A stretch of 64,000 bases of DNA from BJGO01 sp039810885 (GTDB lineage: Bacteria; Bacteroidota; Bacteroidia; Chitinophagales; UBA10324), in contig JBDHXV010000003.1 in the NCBI GenBank assembly GCA_039810885.1, positions 1 to 64,000 on the forward strand. The letters run 5' to 3'. Each line of letters begins with the position of its first letter. Positions within the stretch are counted from its first letter, which is position 1. The position numbers and the translations under genes were made by a program. Shown in pieces: positions 50,462 through 59,224 of this stretch. The notes under the pieces are model-generated. The model saw only the letters and a list, made by a program, of their open reading frames with translations, was not told where the DNA came from and searched no databases.

Positions 50462-50914
50462 TTACTTCCTTCGCATAACAATATGCGATATTCCGTCTTC
50501 CAGATATTCAATTCCAAGACTTTCAAATCCAACCTTCTCATAAAAATGACGTAGCCACTTTTGTGCACCAATCGTTATCGGTACACTGCCAAAGAGCCTC
50601 TCCGTTTGTTCAATTGAAAATTTTATCAACTCTTTTCCATGCCCCAAACTTCGATATTGGGGATGTGTACTAATTCTCCCGATCGAAACATCTGCGAAAG
50701 CTACTTCGGGAGGAATGATTCTGCTATAAGCCACCAATCGTTGGCTTAGATACCCGCATACGTGATACGACATCACATCTTTATCATCACAATCAATATA
50801 GGCACAATGCTGTTCCCACGAAAAGACCATTTGACGCAATTTCATGCACTCATATAACTCAAGGTTGCTGAGTTCTTGGAAAGACTTAACTTCCCAACGC
50901 AGTTTATTCTTCAT
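50462..50914 (-). CDS. GNAT acetyltransferase, ElaA-like
   Basis: A 150-residue GNAT-fold protein with the ElaA-type start YECMKLRQMVFSWEQHCAYIDCDDKD, then RLVAYSRIIPPEVAFADVSIGRISTHPQYRSLGHGKELIKF, in which RSLGHG is the acetyl-CoA loop, and a HFYEKVGFESLG ending. ATG 50914 is chosen over an upstream TTG. The acetyl acceptor is unknown. It is divergent from the YiiX-like gene with 9 bases between the starts. Confidence 0.87.
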   Translation of the reverse strand: MKNKLRWEVKSFQELSNLELYECMKLRQMVFSWEQHCAYIDCDDKDVMSYHVCGYLSQRLVAYSRIIPPEVAFADVSIGRISTHPQYRSLGHGKELIKFSIEQTERLFGSVPITIGAQKWLRHFYEKVGFESLGIEYLEDGISHIVMRRK

Positions 50915-50923
50915 TGTTTGCAA

Positions 50924-51574
50924 ATGAAATACATTCTAAAAATATTTTTACTCTTTAGTGTTTCCGCTAACTGGTCGTGTCAACAGAAAACGAACACCTA
51001 CCAACCTCAAAACGGAGATATCTTATTTCAAGACTTAGATTGTGGACCACTATGTGATGCGATTAAACAAGTAACTGCTTCGTATGGCAATTATCACTTC
51101 TCCCATTTAGGATTAGTATATAAAGATTCAATGGATAGCGTCTGTGTAATAGAAGCCATAGGCACCGAGGTACAATGCACACCGCTAAGAACTTTCTTAA
51201 ATCGCTCTTTGAATACACAAAAGAAGCCTAAGGTTATTGCCATGCGCACAGATTTCTCACTGACACAAATTGATTCCTCTGTAATAATTGCGCTGAGTCA
51301 ACTCTCAAAACCATACGATGATTATTTTCTCCCGAACAATGATAAATGGTATTGTAGCGAGTTGATTGCTTATGCTTTTAATACAGCGATGCATGAAACC
51401 ATTTTTGAGCAAACGCCAATGACCTACAAAACAGCAGGCTCTCCAGACATTATGCCGGTATGGATAGAATATTTTAAAAATTTGAATATGGCCGTTCCCG
51501 AGGGTATTCCCGGATGTAATCCGGGAGGCATGTCCCGATCAAACCATCTGAAACTTGTTTTTGTATACTATTAA
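50924..51574 (+). CDS. YiiX-like permuted NlpC/P60 cysteine hydrolase, lipoprotein
   Basis: A 216-residue protein with a signal and a likely lipobox (ANWSC, Cys near residue 19). The fold blocks of YiiX/YebB are QNGDILFQDLD, HFSHLGLVYKD (His) and KWYCSELIAYAFN (Cys), giving the permuted Cys-His arrangement. Such enzymes cut amide bonds in cell-wall peptides or acyl-modified substrates. ATG 50924 is chosen because the frame from 50876 lies over the acetyltransferase gene. Confidence 0.83.
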   Translation: MKYILKIFLLFSVSANWSCQQKTNTYQPQNGDILFQDLDCGPLCDAIKQVTASYGNYHFSHLGLVYKDSMDSVCVIEAIGTEVQCTPLRTFLNRSLNTQKKPKVIAMRTDFSLTQIDSSVIIALSQLSKPYDDYFLPNNDKWYCSELIAYAFNTAMHETIFEQTPMTYKTAGSPDIMPVWIEYFKNLNMAVPEGIPGCNPGGMSRSNHLKLVFVYY

Positions 51575-51626
51575 ACAAGAGATTGAAAAACGGAAGAGTA
51601 CACAGCTTCTTTCCTAACTTTGCTTT

Positions 51627-52772
51627 GTGTTGTTTCAAGATGTTATAGGACAATCTGCTATTCGGGATAAGCTGATACAATCGGTAAGGGAGCAACGTAT
51701 CAGTCACGCGCAATTTTTTATTGGACGTGAAGGAACGGGAGCTTTACCTATGGCATTAGCGTTTGCCCAATATATAATGTGCGAGGATAAACAGGAAAAC
51801 GATAGTTGTGGTACGTGCTCGGCGTGTATTAAAAACTCAAAACTTATTCATCCGGATTTACATTTTACCTTCCCGTTCAAATATGAAAAAGATACTGGAA
51901 GGCTTTGCCAGGATTATGTTTCGCAATGGCGTTCGATGTTAACCAAAAACCCTTATTTCGGAATGAGCGAATGGTACGACCATATTAAATCCGAAAATAA
52001 GCAAGTGAATATAACGGCCGATGAGTGTTATGAGATTGTGCGCAAACTGAACTTAAAAACGTATGAATCCGAGTTTAAGATTTTTTTGATTTGGATGCCG
52101 GAATATCTTGGAAAGGAAGGGAACAGTTTGCTGAAGTCTCTTGAAGAGCCACCCGCCAACACTTTGTTTATTCTGGTTGGTGAAAATGATGAGAACGTTA
52201 TAAATACAATACTCTCCCGAACACAGTTACTTCGCTTTCCAACCTTGTCAGATGATGAAATTGTTATGGCATTGATTGGCAAGAAGCAAATTGGGGAAGA
52301 AGAGGCCCGTCAAATCGCACGCATCAGCGATGGCAGTTATACTCGGGCATTATCAGAATTAACCCATTCATCAGAGGCACTAGAGGCATTAATACTGAAT
52401 TGGTTTCGCATTGCACTAAAAGCGGATTTAAAGCAATTGAATACATGGATAGATGATTTTGTAGAATTAGGCCGCGAACGTCAGAAGTTGCTGATTCGAC
52501 AGGCATTAAAATTTATACGTGAAGTTGTCGCAGCAAAAAATCTTAGCGAAACCTATATTCGTGTGCGAGAAGCGGATATGAACTTGTTGCGCTGGCTGGC
52601 TTCGAATTTAACTTTTGATGCAGTCGAAGAGTTGAGTTTTATGCTTGATAAGATACATTATTATATAGAGCGCAACGCCAACCCTAGAATTCAAATGGTA
52701 TATGCTACTTTAACACTACATCGTCTTATAAATAATAAAAATATATTTTTGGAACAGCGGATTTCTTATTAA
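51627..52772 (+). CDS. holB: DNA polymerase III subunit delta'
   Basis: A 381-residue clamp-loader subunit. The start FQDVIGQSAIRDKLIQSV and RISHAQFFIGREGTGALPMALAFAQY give the AAA+ core with a modified P-loop (GREGTGALPMA); the zinc module is CGTCSACIKNSKLIHPDLH, and the SRC-like motif is ILSRTQLLRFP. Delta' is the rigid stator of the clamp loader. The start is GTG. A TAACTTTG element at 51615-51622 lies only 4 bases before it, which would make a nearly leaderless message. The order holB-ricT-gldH is a typical Bacteroidota one. Confidence 0.92.
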   Translation: MLFQDVIGQSAIRDKLIQSVREQRISHAQFFIGREGTGALPMALAFAQYIMCEDKQENDSCGTCSACIKNSKLIHPDLHFTFPFKYEKDTGRLCQDYVSQWRSMLTKNPYFGMSEWYDHIKSENKQVNITADECYEIVRKLNLKTYESEFKIFLIWMPEYLGKEGNSLLKSLEEPPANTLFILVGENDENVINTILSRTQLLRFPTLSDDEIVMALIGKKQIGEEEARQIARISDGSYTRALSELTHSSEALEALILNWFRIALKADLKQLNTWIDDFVELGRERQKLLIRQALKFIREVVAAKNLSETYIRVREADMNLLRWLASNLTFDAVEELSFMLDKIHYYIERNANPRIQMVYATLTLHRLINNKNIFLEQRISY

Positions 52773-52877
52773 CAGCCGTTCGACACAAACGACAGTTCTA
52801 CTTGGGATTCAGAATACAGCGAAAAAAGAAAGATTGAACACATCTAATGTGTCGGAATAAAAAACAAAGAGAATGAC

Positions 52878-54197
52878 ATGGGTTGCACAACATGTAATAT
52901 AAATAAAGGGGACACAACTGGGGGAGGGTGCGGCAGTTCTGGTGGATGCAGCACTGGCGGGTGCAATAGAGTAAACACTTTCGATTGGCTTGCAGACATA
53001 CAGACAACCGCTATCGGCATGGATTGTCCTTATGTAGAAGTCAGTTTTAAAAACGGTTCACGCAAAGAGTTTTTTAAAACGAGCCTGAGCATCCTGATCG
53101 ATAAACATGACATGGTTGCCGTAGAGGGTGAAATGGGCGGCTTTGATGTCGGACAGGTTTCCCTCACAGGAGAAATGGTTCGATTACAGATGAAGCGCAA
53201 GCGAATTTCTGAAAAAAGAGAATGGTTGAAAATATTGCGCATGGCCACCGCAGAGGATATGGCTAAATTGCAGGAAAGCCGCTCAATGGAACAAGAATCC
53301 ATGGTTCGTGCTCGAGCCATTGCGCGACAGTTAAACCTTGATATGAAAATAGGCGATGTGGAATATCGTGCCGATGGGAAAAAAGCAACGTTCTATTATA
53401 TCGCCGACGATCGTGTGGACTTTCGTGAATTGATAAAGGTTTACGCACGTGAGTTTAAGGTTAAGATTGAGATGTGCCATATCGGCGCACGACAAGAAGC
53501 TGCACGCATCGGAGGAATTGGCTCCTGCGGCCGCGAGTTATGTTGCTCGACTTGGCTTACCGAATATAAGTCAGTAAACACACAAGCAGCACGCTATCAG
53601 AACTTAGCGATTAATCAAGCGAAATTATCAGGTCAATGCGGCCGTTTGAAATGCTGCCTTAACTACGAGCTTGATACCTATCTTGATGCGCTTAAAGATA
53701 TTCCCCAAAATATTAATAAAATCACAACAGTACAAGGAGACCTGTATTTACAAAAGACTGATATTTTTAAAAAAATACTATGGTTCTCTTACAAAGACAG
53801 CTCTACTTTTCATCCATTAACACCCGAGCGCGTTATAGAAGTAAACGAATTAAATAAACAAGGCATTAAACCTGAAGAACTTGGCGAGAAGAAATTAGAA
53901 CGTCACCCGGGTAAACCTGATGTTGATGATGAAATCAAATTTGCAGATGTCGTGGGACAAACCACTTTGGAAAGTCTTGGAAAGAATAAGAAAAAGAAGA
54001 ATAAGAATAAAAATAAAAGCAAGTTAAACTCTACAGAGCACGAACAGACACGGAGTTCCAAACCAACACAGACACAAAGTAAACTACAATCTCAACCTAA
54101 AAAGCCACACCGGCAAAGCGGACAAACAAATAAGATTAAACCTTTAAAACCACAGCATAATAAAGATGAAAAAGATGGTAATACTCCAAAGTCATAG
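52878..54197 (+). CDS. ricT: PSP1/RicT (YaaT) family protein with Cys-rich N-terminus
   Basis: A 439-residue protein. The N-terminal 32 residues hold Cys3, Cys6, Cys18, Cys24 and Cys29 in a Gly-rich context. The PSP1 core runs about 40-300 and has CGRELCCSTWLTEYKSVNTQ and SGQCGRLKCCLNYELD, with two CxxxxCC sites which in RicT of B. subtilis bind Fe-S clusters. The last 90 residues are disordered Lys, Asn and Gln repeats. In B. subtilis RicT controls mRNA processing with RicA and RicF. It overlaps gldH by 32 bases. Confidence 0.88.
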   Translation: MGCTTCNINKGDTTGGGCGSSGGCSTGGCNRVNTFDWLADIQTTAIGMDCPYVEVSFKNGSRKEFFKTSLSILIDKHDMVAVEGEMGGFDVGQVSLTGEMVRLQMKRKRISEKREWLKILRMATAEDMAKLQESRSMEQESMVRARAIARQLNLDMKIGDVEYRADGKKATFYYIADDRVDFRELIKVYAREFKVKIEMCHIGARQEAARIGGIGSCGRELCCSTWLTEYKSVNTQAARYQNLAINQAKLSGQCGRLKCCLNYELDTYLDALKDIPQNINKITTVQGDLYLQKTDIFKKILWFSYKDSSTFHPLTPERVIEVNELNKQGIKPEELGEKKLERHPGKPDVDDEIKFADVVGQTTLESLGKNKKKKNKNKNKSKLNSTEHEQTRSSKPTQTQSKLQSQPKKPHRQSGQTNKIKPLKPQHNKDEKDGNTPKS

Positions 54198-54669
54198 ACT
54201 GCACGCTATGCTGTTGACTTGTGCATTGTTTACTATATCAGCATGTCAAACGAGTATGATCTATGATGACAACGAAGAGATAAAGGATTATGTATGGGAT
54301 AGTAAGGTAAAACCATCATTTACCTTTGAAATTAAAGACACGACAGTCTTATATAACCTCTATGTCAATGTTAGACATGTGGACTATTACGGGTTTAATA
54401 ACTTATGGCTTAACGTAGCTGCAACCTTTCCGGATGGCACACGTCAGGTGAAACGTGTGGAAATACCTTTATCCGACGAGAGCGGAAAATGGCACGGTGA
54501 AGGACTTGGAGATATTTGGGATTATCGCTATATGATTCAGCAAGGAGCATATTTTACGAAGCCCGGCAAATACACATTTACTTTAGAACATCTTATGCGC
54601 AAAGATCCGCTACCCGGCATTATGTCCATTGGCCTCCGTGTAGAGAATACAAGAATTGGCAGAAAATAA
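54166..54669 (+). CDS. gldH: Gliding motility lipoprotein GldH
   Basis: A 167-residue lipoprotein: basic start, hydrophobic segment and lipobox TISAC with Cys27. The body has NLYVNVRHVDYYGFNNLWLNVAATFPDG and the GLGDIWDYRYMIQQGAYFTKPGKYTFTLEHLMR block of GldH. GldH is needed for gliding or for a linked surface-protein function in Flavobacterium. The start at 54166 (54175 is possible) overlaps the ricT end, so translation is likely coupled. No other gld gene is in the window. Confidence 0.92.
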   Translation: MKKMVILQSHRLHAMLLTCALFTISACQTSMIYDDNEEIKDYVWDSKVKPSFTFEIKDTTVLYNLYVNVRHVDYYGFNNLWLNVAATFPDGTRQVKRVEIPLSDESGKWHGEGLGDIWDYRYMIQQGAYFTKPGKYTFTLEHLMRKDPLPGIMSIGLRVENTRIGRK

Positions 54670-54760
54670 CTTGCTTCATGTGTGTCCCCAAAACTCATTA
54701 GCACGAACAAGATTCTGTTGGCTAAGCACTACAGCATATAGTATTTAATTATAAATGAAT

Positions 54761-56176
54761 TTATAGAGGAGAGCGTAGAGTCAGCAAGGCTATATTTTCT
54801 AAATGATGTGTCTGAGGGAACATATCTACAGGACAACATTTATCCACCAAATATTTTTCAGCAAGCATTTGAAGATCTCGTGCTTGAGTAGCAGGGTTGC
54901 AACTTACATAAACAATTCGCTTGGGCATTAATCGAAGTAAGGCTTCTATAACCTTCGGATGCATCCCGGCTCGCGGGGGATCTGTAATAACAACATCTGG
55001 AGTGCCATGTTCTTGTACGAAAGCATCTGTCAACGCATCAGCCATATCACTCACGACAAAGTCCGTATTCTTAATTTCATTCAAAGCCGCATTAATACGC
55101 GCATCGGCTATTGCTTGTGCAACATACTCCACCCCCACTACACGCCCGGCACTTTGAGCAATATATATGGCGATACTCCCTGTGCCGCTATATAAGTCAT
55201 ATACACATTCGTTCCCCCTAAGGGCAGCATAGTCTTTTACTTTTCTATAGAGTTGCTCTGCCTGTGACGTATTCGTTTGGAAAAAGCTTTGAGGGCTTAT
55301 TCTAAACTGTAACCCGTCCAAATATTCGGTTATATATGATGTGCCGCTATAGTGTATCACATCTAAATCACTCATACTATCATTACGCTTGGAGTTTATA
55401 GTATAATGCAACGAGGTAATTTCGGGAAACTTATTTTTTAAGAACTCCATCAAAGAAAAAATATGCTCTGAATCTTGTTCGCGAAAAACCATAACGGCCA
55501 TAATCTCACCGCTTCGCAGTACCCGAATCATCATATTTCTCAATAACCCATCTTGCCGCCGGGTATCAAAGAAAGATAGTTGGTGAGCAATCGCATAATC
55601 ATACACGGCATTTCTAAATACATTCGTTGGCTCTTTTTGCAAGTGGCATTCTTCGATATGAAGCACTTTATCCCAAAACCCCTGAATATGATATCCCAAG
55701 GCAGGCTTATTTTGTGCGTGCGCCACTGTTAATATCTCATTCGGCACCCAGCGGCGATTTGAAAATGCAAACTCCAGTTTGTTGCGGTATTGATATTCAT
55801 TCTCTGATGGGATGATCGGCTCCCACTCTGCTACGTCCACTTTCCCCATAAACTTAATCGTATCCTGAACCATACGTTGTTTAAAAAGCAGTTGCTCAGA
55901 ATAAGGTACATGTTGCCATTTACACCCTCCACAATAAGTAAAGTGTTTGCAACGAGGTGTAATGCGTGATGCTGCCTTCTGCTTAAAGTTGATTATACGA
56001 GCCTCGGCAAAATCCTTTTTATTAAAATAAACTCGTACATCGACGACATCACCGGGCATAGCACCATCAACAAAAACTACTTTTCCTTCAAATCGCCCTA
56101 TGGCCTTGCCTTCATTGGCATAATCGATTATGGCCAAATTATCAATCAAAAAGCCACCCTTGTTCCTCTTGCTCAT
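54761..56176 (-). CDS. rlmD: 23S rRNA (uracil-C5)-methyltransferase, RlmD/RumA-like
   Basis: A 471-residue enzyme: N-terminal TRAM domain (FEGKVVFVDGAMPGDVVDV), the Fe-S ligand block CKHFTYCGGCKWQH, a central RNA-binding region, and a Rossmann methyltransferase (VYDLYSGTGSIAIYIAQ) with DPPRAGM and the catalytic-cysteine motif VYVSCNPATQARDL. It methylates a uracil of 23S rRNA; which one, 1939 or 747, cannot be fixed from sequence. The upstream gene ends on the other strand. Confidence 0.93.
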   Translation of the reverse strand: MSKRNKGGFLIDNLAIIDYANEGKAIGRFEGKVVFVDGAMPGDVVDVRVYFNKKDFAEARIINFKQKAASRITPRCKHFTYCGGCKWQHVPYSEQLLFKQRMVQDTIKFMGKVDVAEWEPIIPSENEYQYRNKLEFAFSNRRWVPNEILTVAHAQNKPALGYHIQGFWDKVLHIEECHLQKEPTNVFRNAVYDYAIAHQLSFFDTRRQDGLLRNMMIRVLRSGEIMAVMVFREQDSEHIFSLMEFLKNKFPEITSLHYTINSKRNDSMSDLDVIHYSGTSYITEYLDGLQFRISPQSFFQTNTSQAEQLYRKVKDYAALRGNECVYDLYSGTGSIAIYIAQSAGRVVGVEYVAQAIADARINAALNEIKNTDFVVSDMADALTDAFVQEHGTPDVVITDPPRAGMHPKVIEALLRLMPKRIVYVSCNPATQARDLQMLAEKYLVDKCCPVDMFPQTHHLENIALLTLRSPL

Positions 56177-56261
56177 TCCGAAAAGGTTTTTTTATTCTAA
56201 AAAGCGGCTAAAAATACTTTATTCTCTTGTGCCTGATATTTTTGTGACTTAATAAAAATGA

Positions 56262-56269
56262 TAGTTTTG
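56262..56269 (+). promoter_or_regulatory. Candidate -7 element for the SurA/parvulin operon
   Basis: TAGTTTTG matches TAnnTTTG, 41 bases before the ATG at 56310. A TTG lies 17 bases upstream, slightly short. A second TATTTTTG occurs about 24 bases earlier. Confidence 0.45.
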
Positions 56270-56309
56270 TGCCCCTGTTAAAGTCAGATAAACCCTTCAT
56301 TTAATTATT

Positions 56310-58289
56310 ATGAATAAAATGTTAAAAATTATAGTACTGCTTTTTGTCCTATCAACAGCTTCTAATCAATTACTGGCGCAGTCCGGCACATTGTTTACTA
56401 TAGACAATAAAAATATAAGCTCTACGGAGTTCTTGAATGTTTACAAAAAGAATAACATGGGCAAGGATGTGGATATGAGTGAGTCGGCTTTAGCAGACTA
56501 TTTGAATTTATATATCAACTTCCGCCTTAAAGTACAGGAAGCGCACGACCTCCGAATCGACACCATTTCAAGCGTTAAGAACGAGTTGATAACCTACCGG
56601 TCACAATTAGCAAAAGGTTATTTAACGGATAAGGACAAAATCGATCAATTGACACAAGAAGCATACAGCCGCTTAAAATCAGAAGTGCATGTGATGCACC
56701 TCCTGGTTGCCTGCGATATGAATGCCTCACCGGCAGATACATTGGCAGCATACAAAAAAATAAACCGCCTCAGAAATATGATTATGAAAGGAAAAGATTT
56801 TGCTAAGGTGGCTGCAGATTCTAGTGACGACAAGTCTGCTAAAGATAATGGAGGCGACATCGGATATATTACAGCATTGCAGGTAGTATATCCATTTGAG
56901 AATGCGGCATACAATACTCCGGTAGGTAAAATTTCACAAGTATTCAGAACACGCTTCGGCTATCATATTGTTAAAGTGTTAGGTGTTAGACCAAACCGCG
57001 GCACCATTACGGCAGAACACATTTTTGTTAAGATTACAAAGAATGCATCAGAAGAAGATAAAATAAAAGCAAAAACAAAAATTGAAGATATCTATGCAAA
57101 ACTTCAAAACGGCGAATCGTTTGAGCAATTGGCACGCGATTATTCCGAAGATAAAACCACAGCATCGGATGGAGGCAAGTTAGCTCCATTCAGCACAGGC
57201 AAAATGGTACCTGAATTTGAAGATGCTGCTTTCTCATTAACCACTCCCGGGTCTTATACTAAGCCTATACTTACAAAATTCGGATGGCACATTATTAAGT
57301 TGATAGAGAAAAAGCCCTTAGAGCCCTACGATGAAATAAAAGAAACACTTAAAAAGCAAGTTGAAAAAGACCCGCGTTCAGAAGAGGCGAAAGCGTCTTT
57401 TGTGGCAAAACTTAAACAGGAATACTTCTTCACCGAAAATAAAGATGCGCTGAATGAGCTTCTACAGGCAATTGATTCTAACTTAGTAAAAGGCCTGTGG
57501 GCTGCCGAGTCAGTAAAAAATTTGAAAAAACCAATATTTACATTGACGGATAACAAATGGGTGCCGGGCACGAAAACAATTTTACAGAGCGAGTTAGCGA
57601 CAGCTATTGAACGTACGCAAAGAAAAAATCTGGCTAAGGATAAAGAAACCATGTTTAATAATATCTATAAGCAGTTTGTAGAAGCACAGTTATTCTTCTT
57701 TGAAGAAGAACGACTCTCTGCTAAATATCCGGCCTTTAGAGACTTAATGAATGAGTATAACGATGGCATACTCTTATTTGAACTTACCGATCAAAAAGTT
57801 TGGACGAAAGCAGTTAAAGATACCGCAGGACTAACGGCCTTTTATCAGACAGTAAAGCAGAATTATATGAGTAATGAAAAGGCAAAGGTTACTTCTTATA
57901 CCTGTGCCAACCAACAGATAGCAGATGCCGTGCAAGCATCAATAAACAAAGGCATTACCGATGCAAAGATGATAGCTAAGCTGAATAAGAAGAACCCCAA
58001 TAACCTTAAGATAGATTATACAATTGTAGAGAAAGGCAAGGGAAGTGAGATAGAGTCTTTGGGCTGGGAAGTCGGAAAAAATTATGTGCTCACGTCGGAC
58101 AATGGAGGTATCCGCATTCTTAGGATAACAGAAAAATTGGTACCCACACCGCGCCCTTTAGACGAAGTACGAGGCTATGTCGTAGCAGATTATCAAGAGA
58201 AGCTGGAGAAGCAGTGGGTTCAAACTTTACGCGAGAAGTATCCGGTAAAAGTGAACTACGATGAGCTCAAAGCCATATCAAAGCCTTAA
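56310..58289 (+). CDS. Peptidylprolyl isomerase with two parvulin domains, SurA-like
   Basis: A 659-residue exported protein, signal peptide ending LLAQ near residue 24. Two parvulin (PpiC) domains are visible: HVMHLLVACDM to RFGYHIVKVLGVRP (about 125-225) and TAEHIFVKITKN to KFGWHIIKLIEKKP (about 230-340). A long C-terminal extension (350-655) of unknown fold follows. It probably helps fold outer-membrane proteins. It is the first of three chaperone-type genes in a row. Confidence 0.9.
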   Translation: MNKMLKIIVLLFVLSTASNQLLAQSGTLFTIDNKNISSTEFLNVYKKNNMGKDVDMSESALADYLNLYINFRLKVQEAHDLRIDTISSVKNELITYRSQLAKGYLTDKDKIDQLTQEAYSRLKSEVHVMHLLVACDMNASPADTLAAYKKINRLRNMIMKGKDFAKVAADSSDDKSAKDNGGDIGYITALQVVYPFENAAYNTPVGKISQVFRTRFGYHIVKVLGVRPNRGTITAEHIFVKITKNASEEDKIKAKTKIEDIYAKLQNGESFEQLARDYSEDKTTASDGGKLAPFSTGKMVPEFEDAAFSLTTPGSYTKPILTKFGWHIIKLIEKKPLEPYDEIKETLKKQVEKDPRSEEAKASFVAKLKQEYFFTENKDALNELLQAIDSNLVKGLWAAESVKNLKKPIFTLTDNKWVPGTKTILQSELATAIERTQRKNLAKDKETMFNNIYKQFVEAQLFFFEEERLSAKYPAFRDLMNEYNDGILLFELTDQKVWTKAVKDTAGLTAFYQTVKQNYMSNEKAKVTSYTCANQQIADAVQASINKGITDAKMIAKLNKKNPNNLKIDYTIVEKGKGSEIESLGWEVGKNYVLTSDNGGIRILRITEKLVPTPRPLDEVRGYVVADYQEKLEKQWVQTLREKYPVKVNYDELKAISKP

Positions 58290-58327
58290 TTCATTTCTCT
58301 ACCTTTACGACAAGGCCACAGAGTAAA

Positions 58328-59224
58328 ATGAACCCGCAAAAGACAAGCACCACTTACATTATCTTTTTGTTTGGCCTAATCTATTGTCTTATTACATCTA
58401 CTTCATGCAAATACTTGAAGATGAAAGACACCGAGATCGGTACAAACCCCGTGGCAAGAGTATATGAGTCTTTTCTTTACGAATCGGATTTAAAAGGAAT
58501 TGGTGCAGATGCCGCAAGCCCGGAAGACAGTATTAAAGCCATAAAGAATTATATTGACACATGGGTTCGAAATAAACTAATTCTAAAATATGCGGAGGAT
58601 AACTTACCCGGCGAGATTGAAGACATCAATAAACAAATAGAAAAATATAGACAATCCTTAATCGTATTCACATACGAACGTGAGCTCGTAGCACAGAAAT
58701 TAGACACAGTTGTTTCAGAAAAGGAAATTCAAGACTATTATGAGAAACGCAAAGAGGCCTTCCAATTAAAAATGCCTATTTATAATATTAAATATGCTCG
58801 AGTGAAGCCTGTGAACAAGCGTATGCTAGATTCTGCCACCGTTTGGATTGCTAAAAATGATTTTATCAGCAATAGTAAGCTGCAGAATTTCTGTGAGCAG
58901 AATGCGGTGAAGTATGTAACAAACGACAGCACGTGGTTTAAGGAGCAAGACCTTGAAAATTTATTTCCTGTTAAAAGTATGGATTGGCAATCTGTGGCGT
59001 TCAACAAAAAAGCAACGGTTATCAAAGATTCAACCTATACAATTCTGATTAAAATATTGGGCTATAAATTTAAGGGTACCGATGCTCCGTTGGCTTATGT
59101 CCGTGACGACATTTATAATATGATATTAAACAAACGAAAACTCGACTTTATCACACAAGTACACAATACGATATATGAGGATGCGCTTAAAAATAAGAAA
59201 TTTGAAATCTATCATGAAGATTAA
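58328..59224 (+). CDS. Lipoprotein of the SurA-N-like type without a parvulin domain
   Basis: A 298-residue protein with a signal and lipobox SCK near residue 27. The body has helical SurA-like stretches (IKNYIDTWVRNKLILKYAEDNL, INKQIEKYRQSLIVFTYERELVAQKLD) and the remains of a C-terminal region, but no parvulin motif. I know of no specific name. It sits between two peptidylprolyl isomerase genes and overlaps the next by 11 bases, so a chaperone or accessory role in outer-membrane protein folding is likely. Confidence 0.72.
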   Translation: MNPQKTSTTYIIFLFGLIYCLITSTSCKYLKMKDTEIGTNPVARVYESFLYESDLKGIGADAASPEDSIKAIKNYIDTWVRNKLILKYAEDNLPGEIEDINKQIEKYRQSLIVFTYERELVAQKLDTVVSEKEIQDYYEKRKEAFQLKMPIYNIKYARVKPVNKRMLDSATVWIAKNDFISNSKLQNFCEQNAVKYVTNDSTWFKEQDLENLFPVKSMDWQSVAFNKKATVIKDSTYTILIKILGYKFKGTDAPLAYVRDDIYNMILNKRKLDFITQVHNTIYEDALKNKKFEIYHED

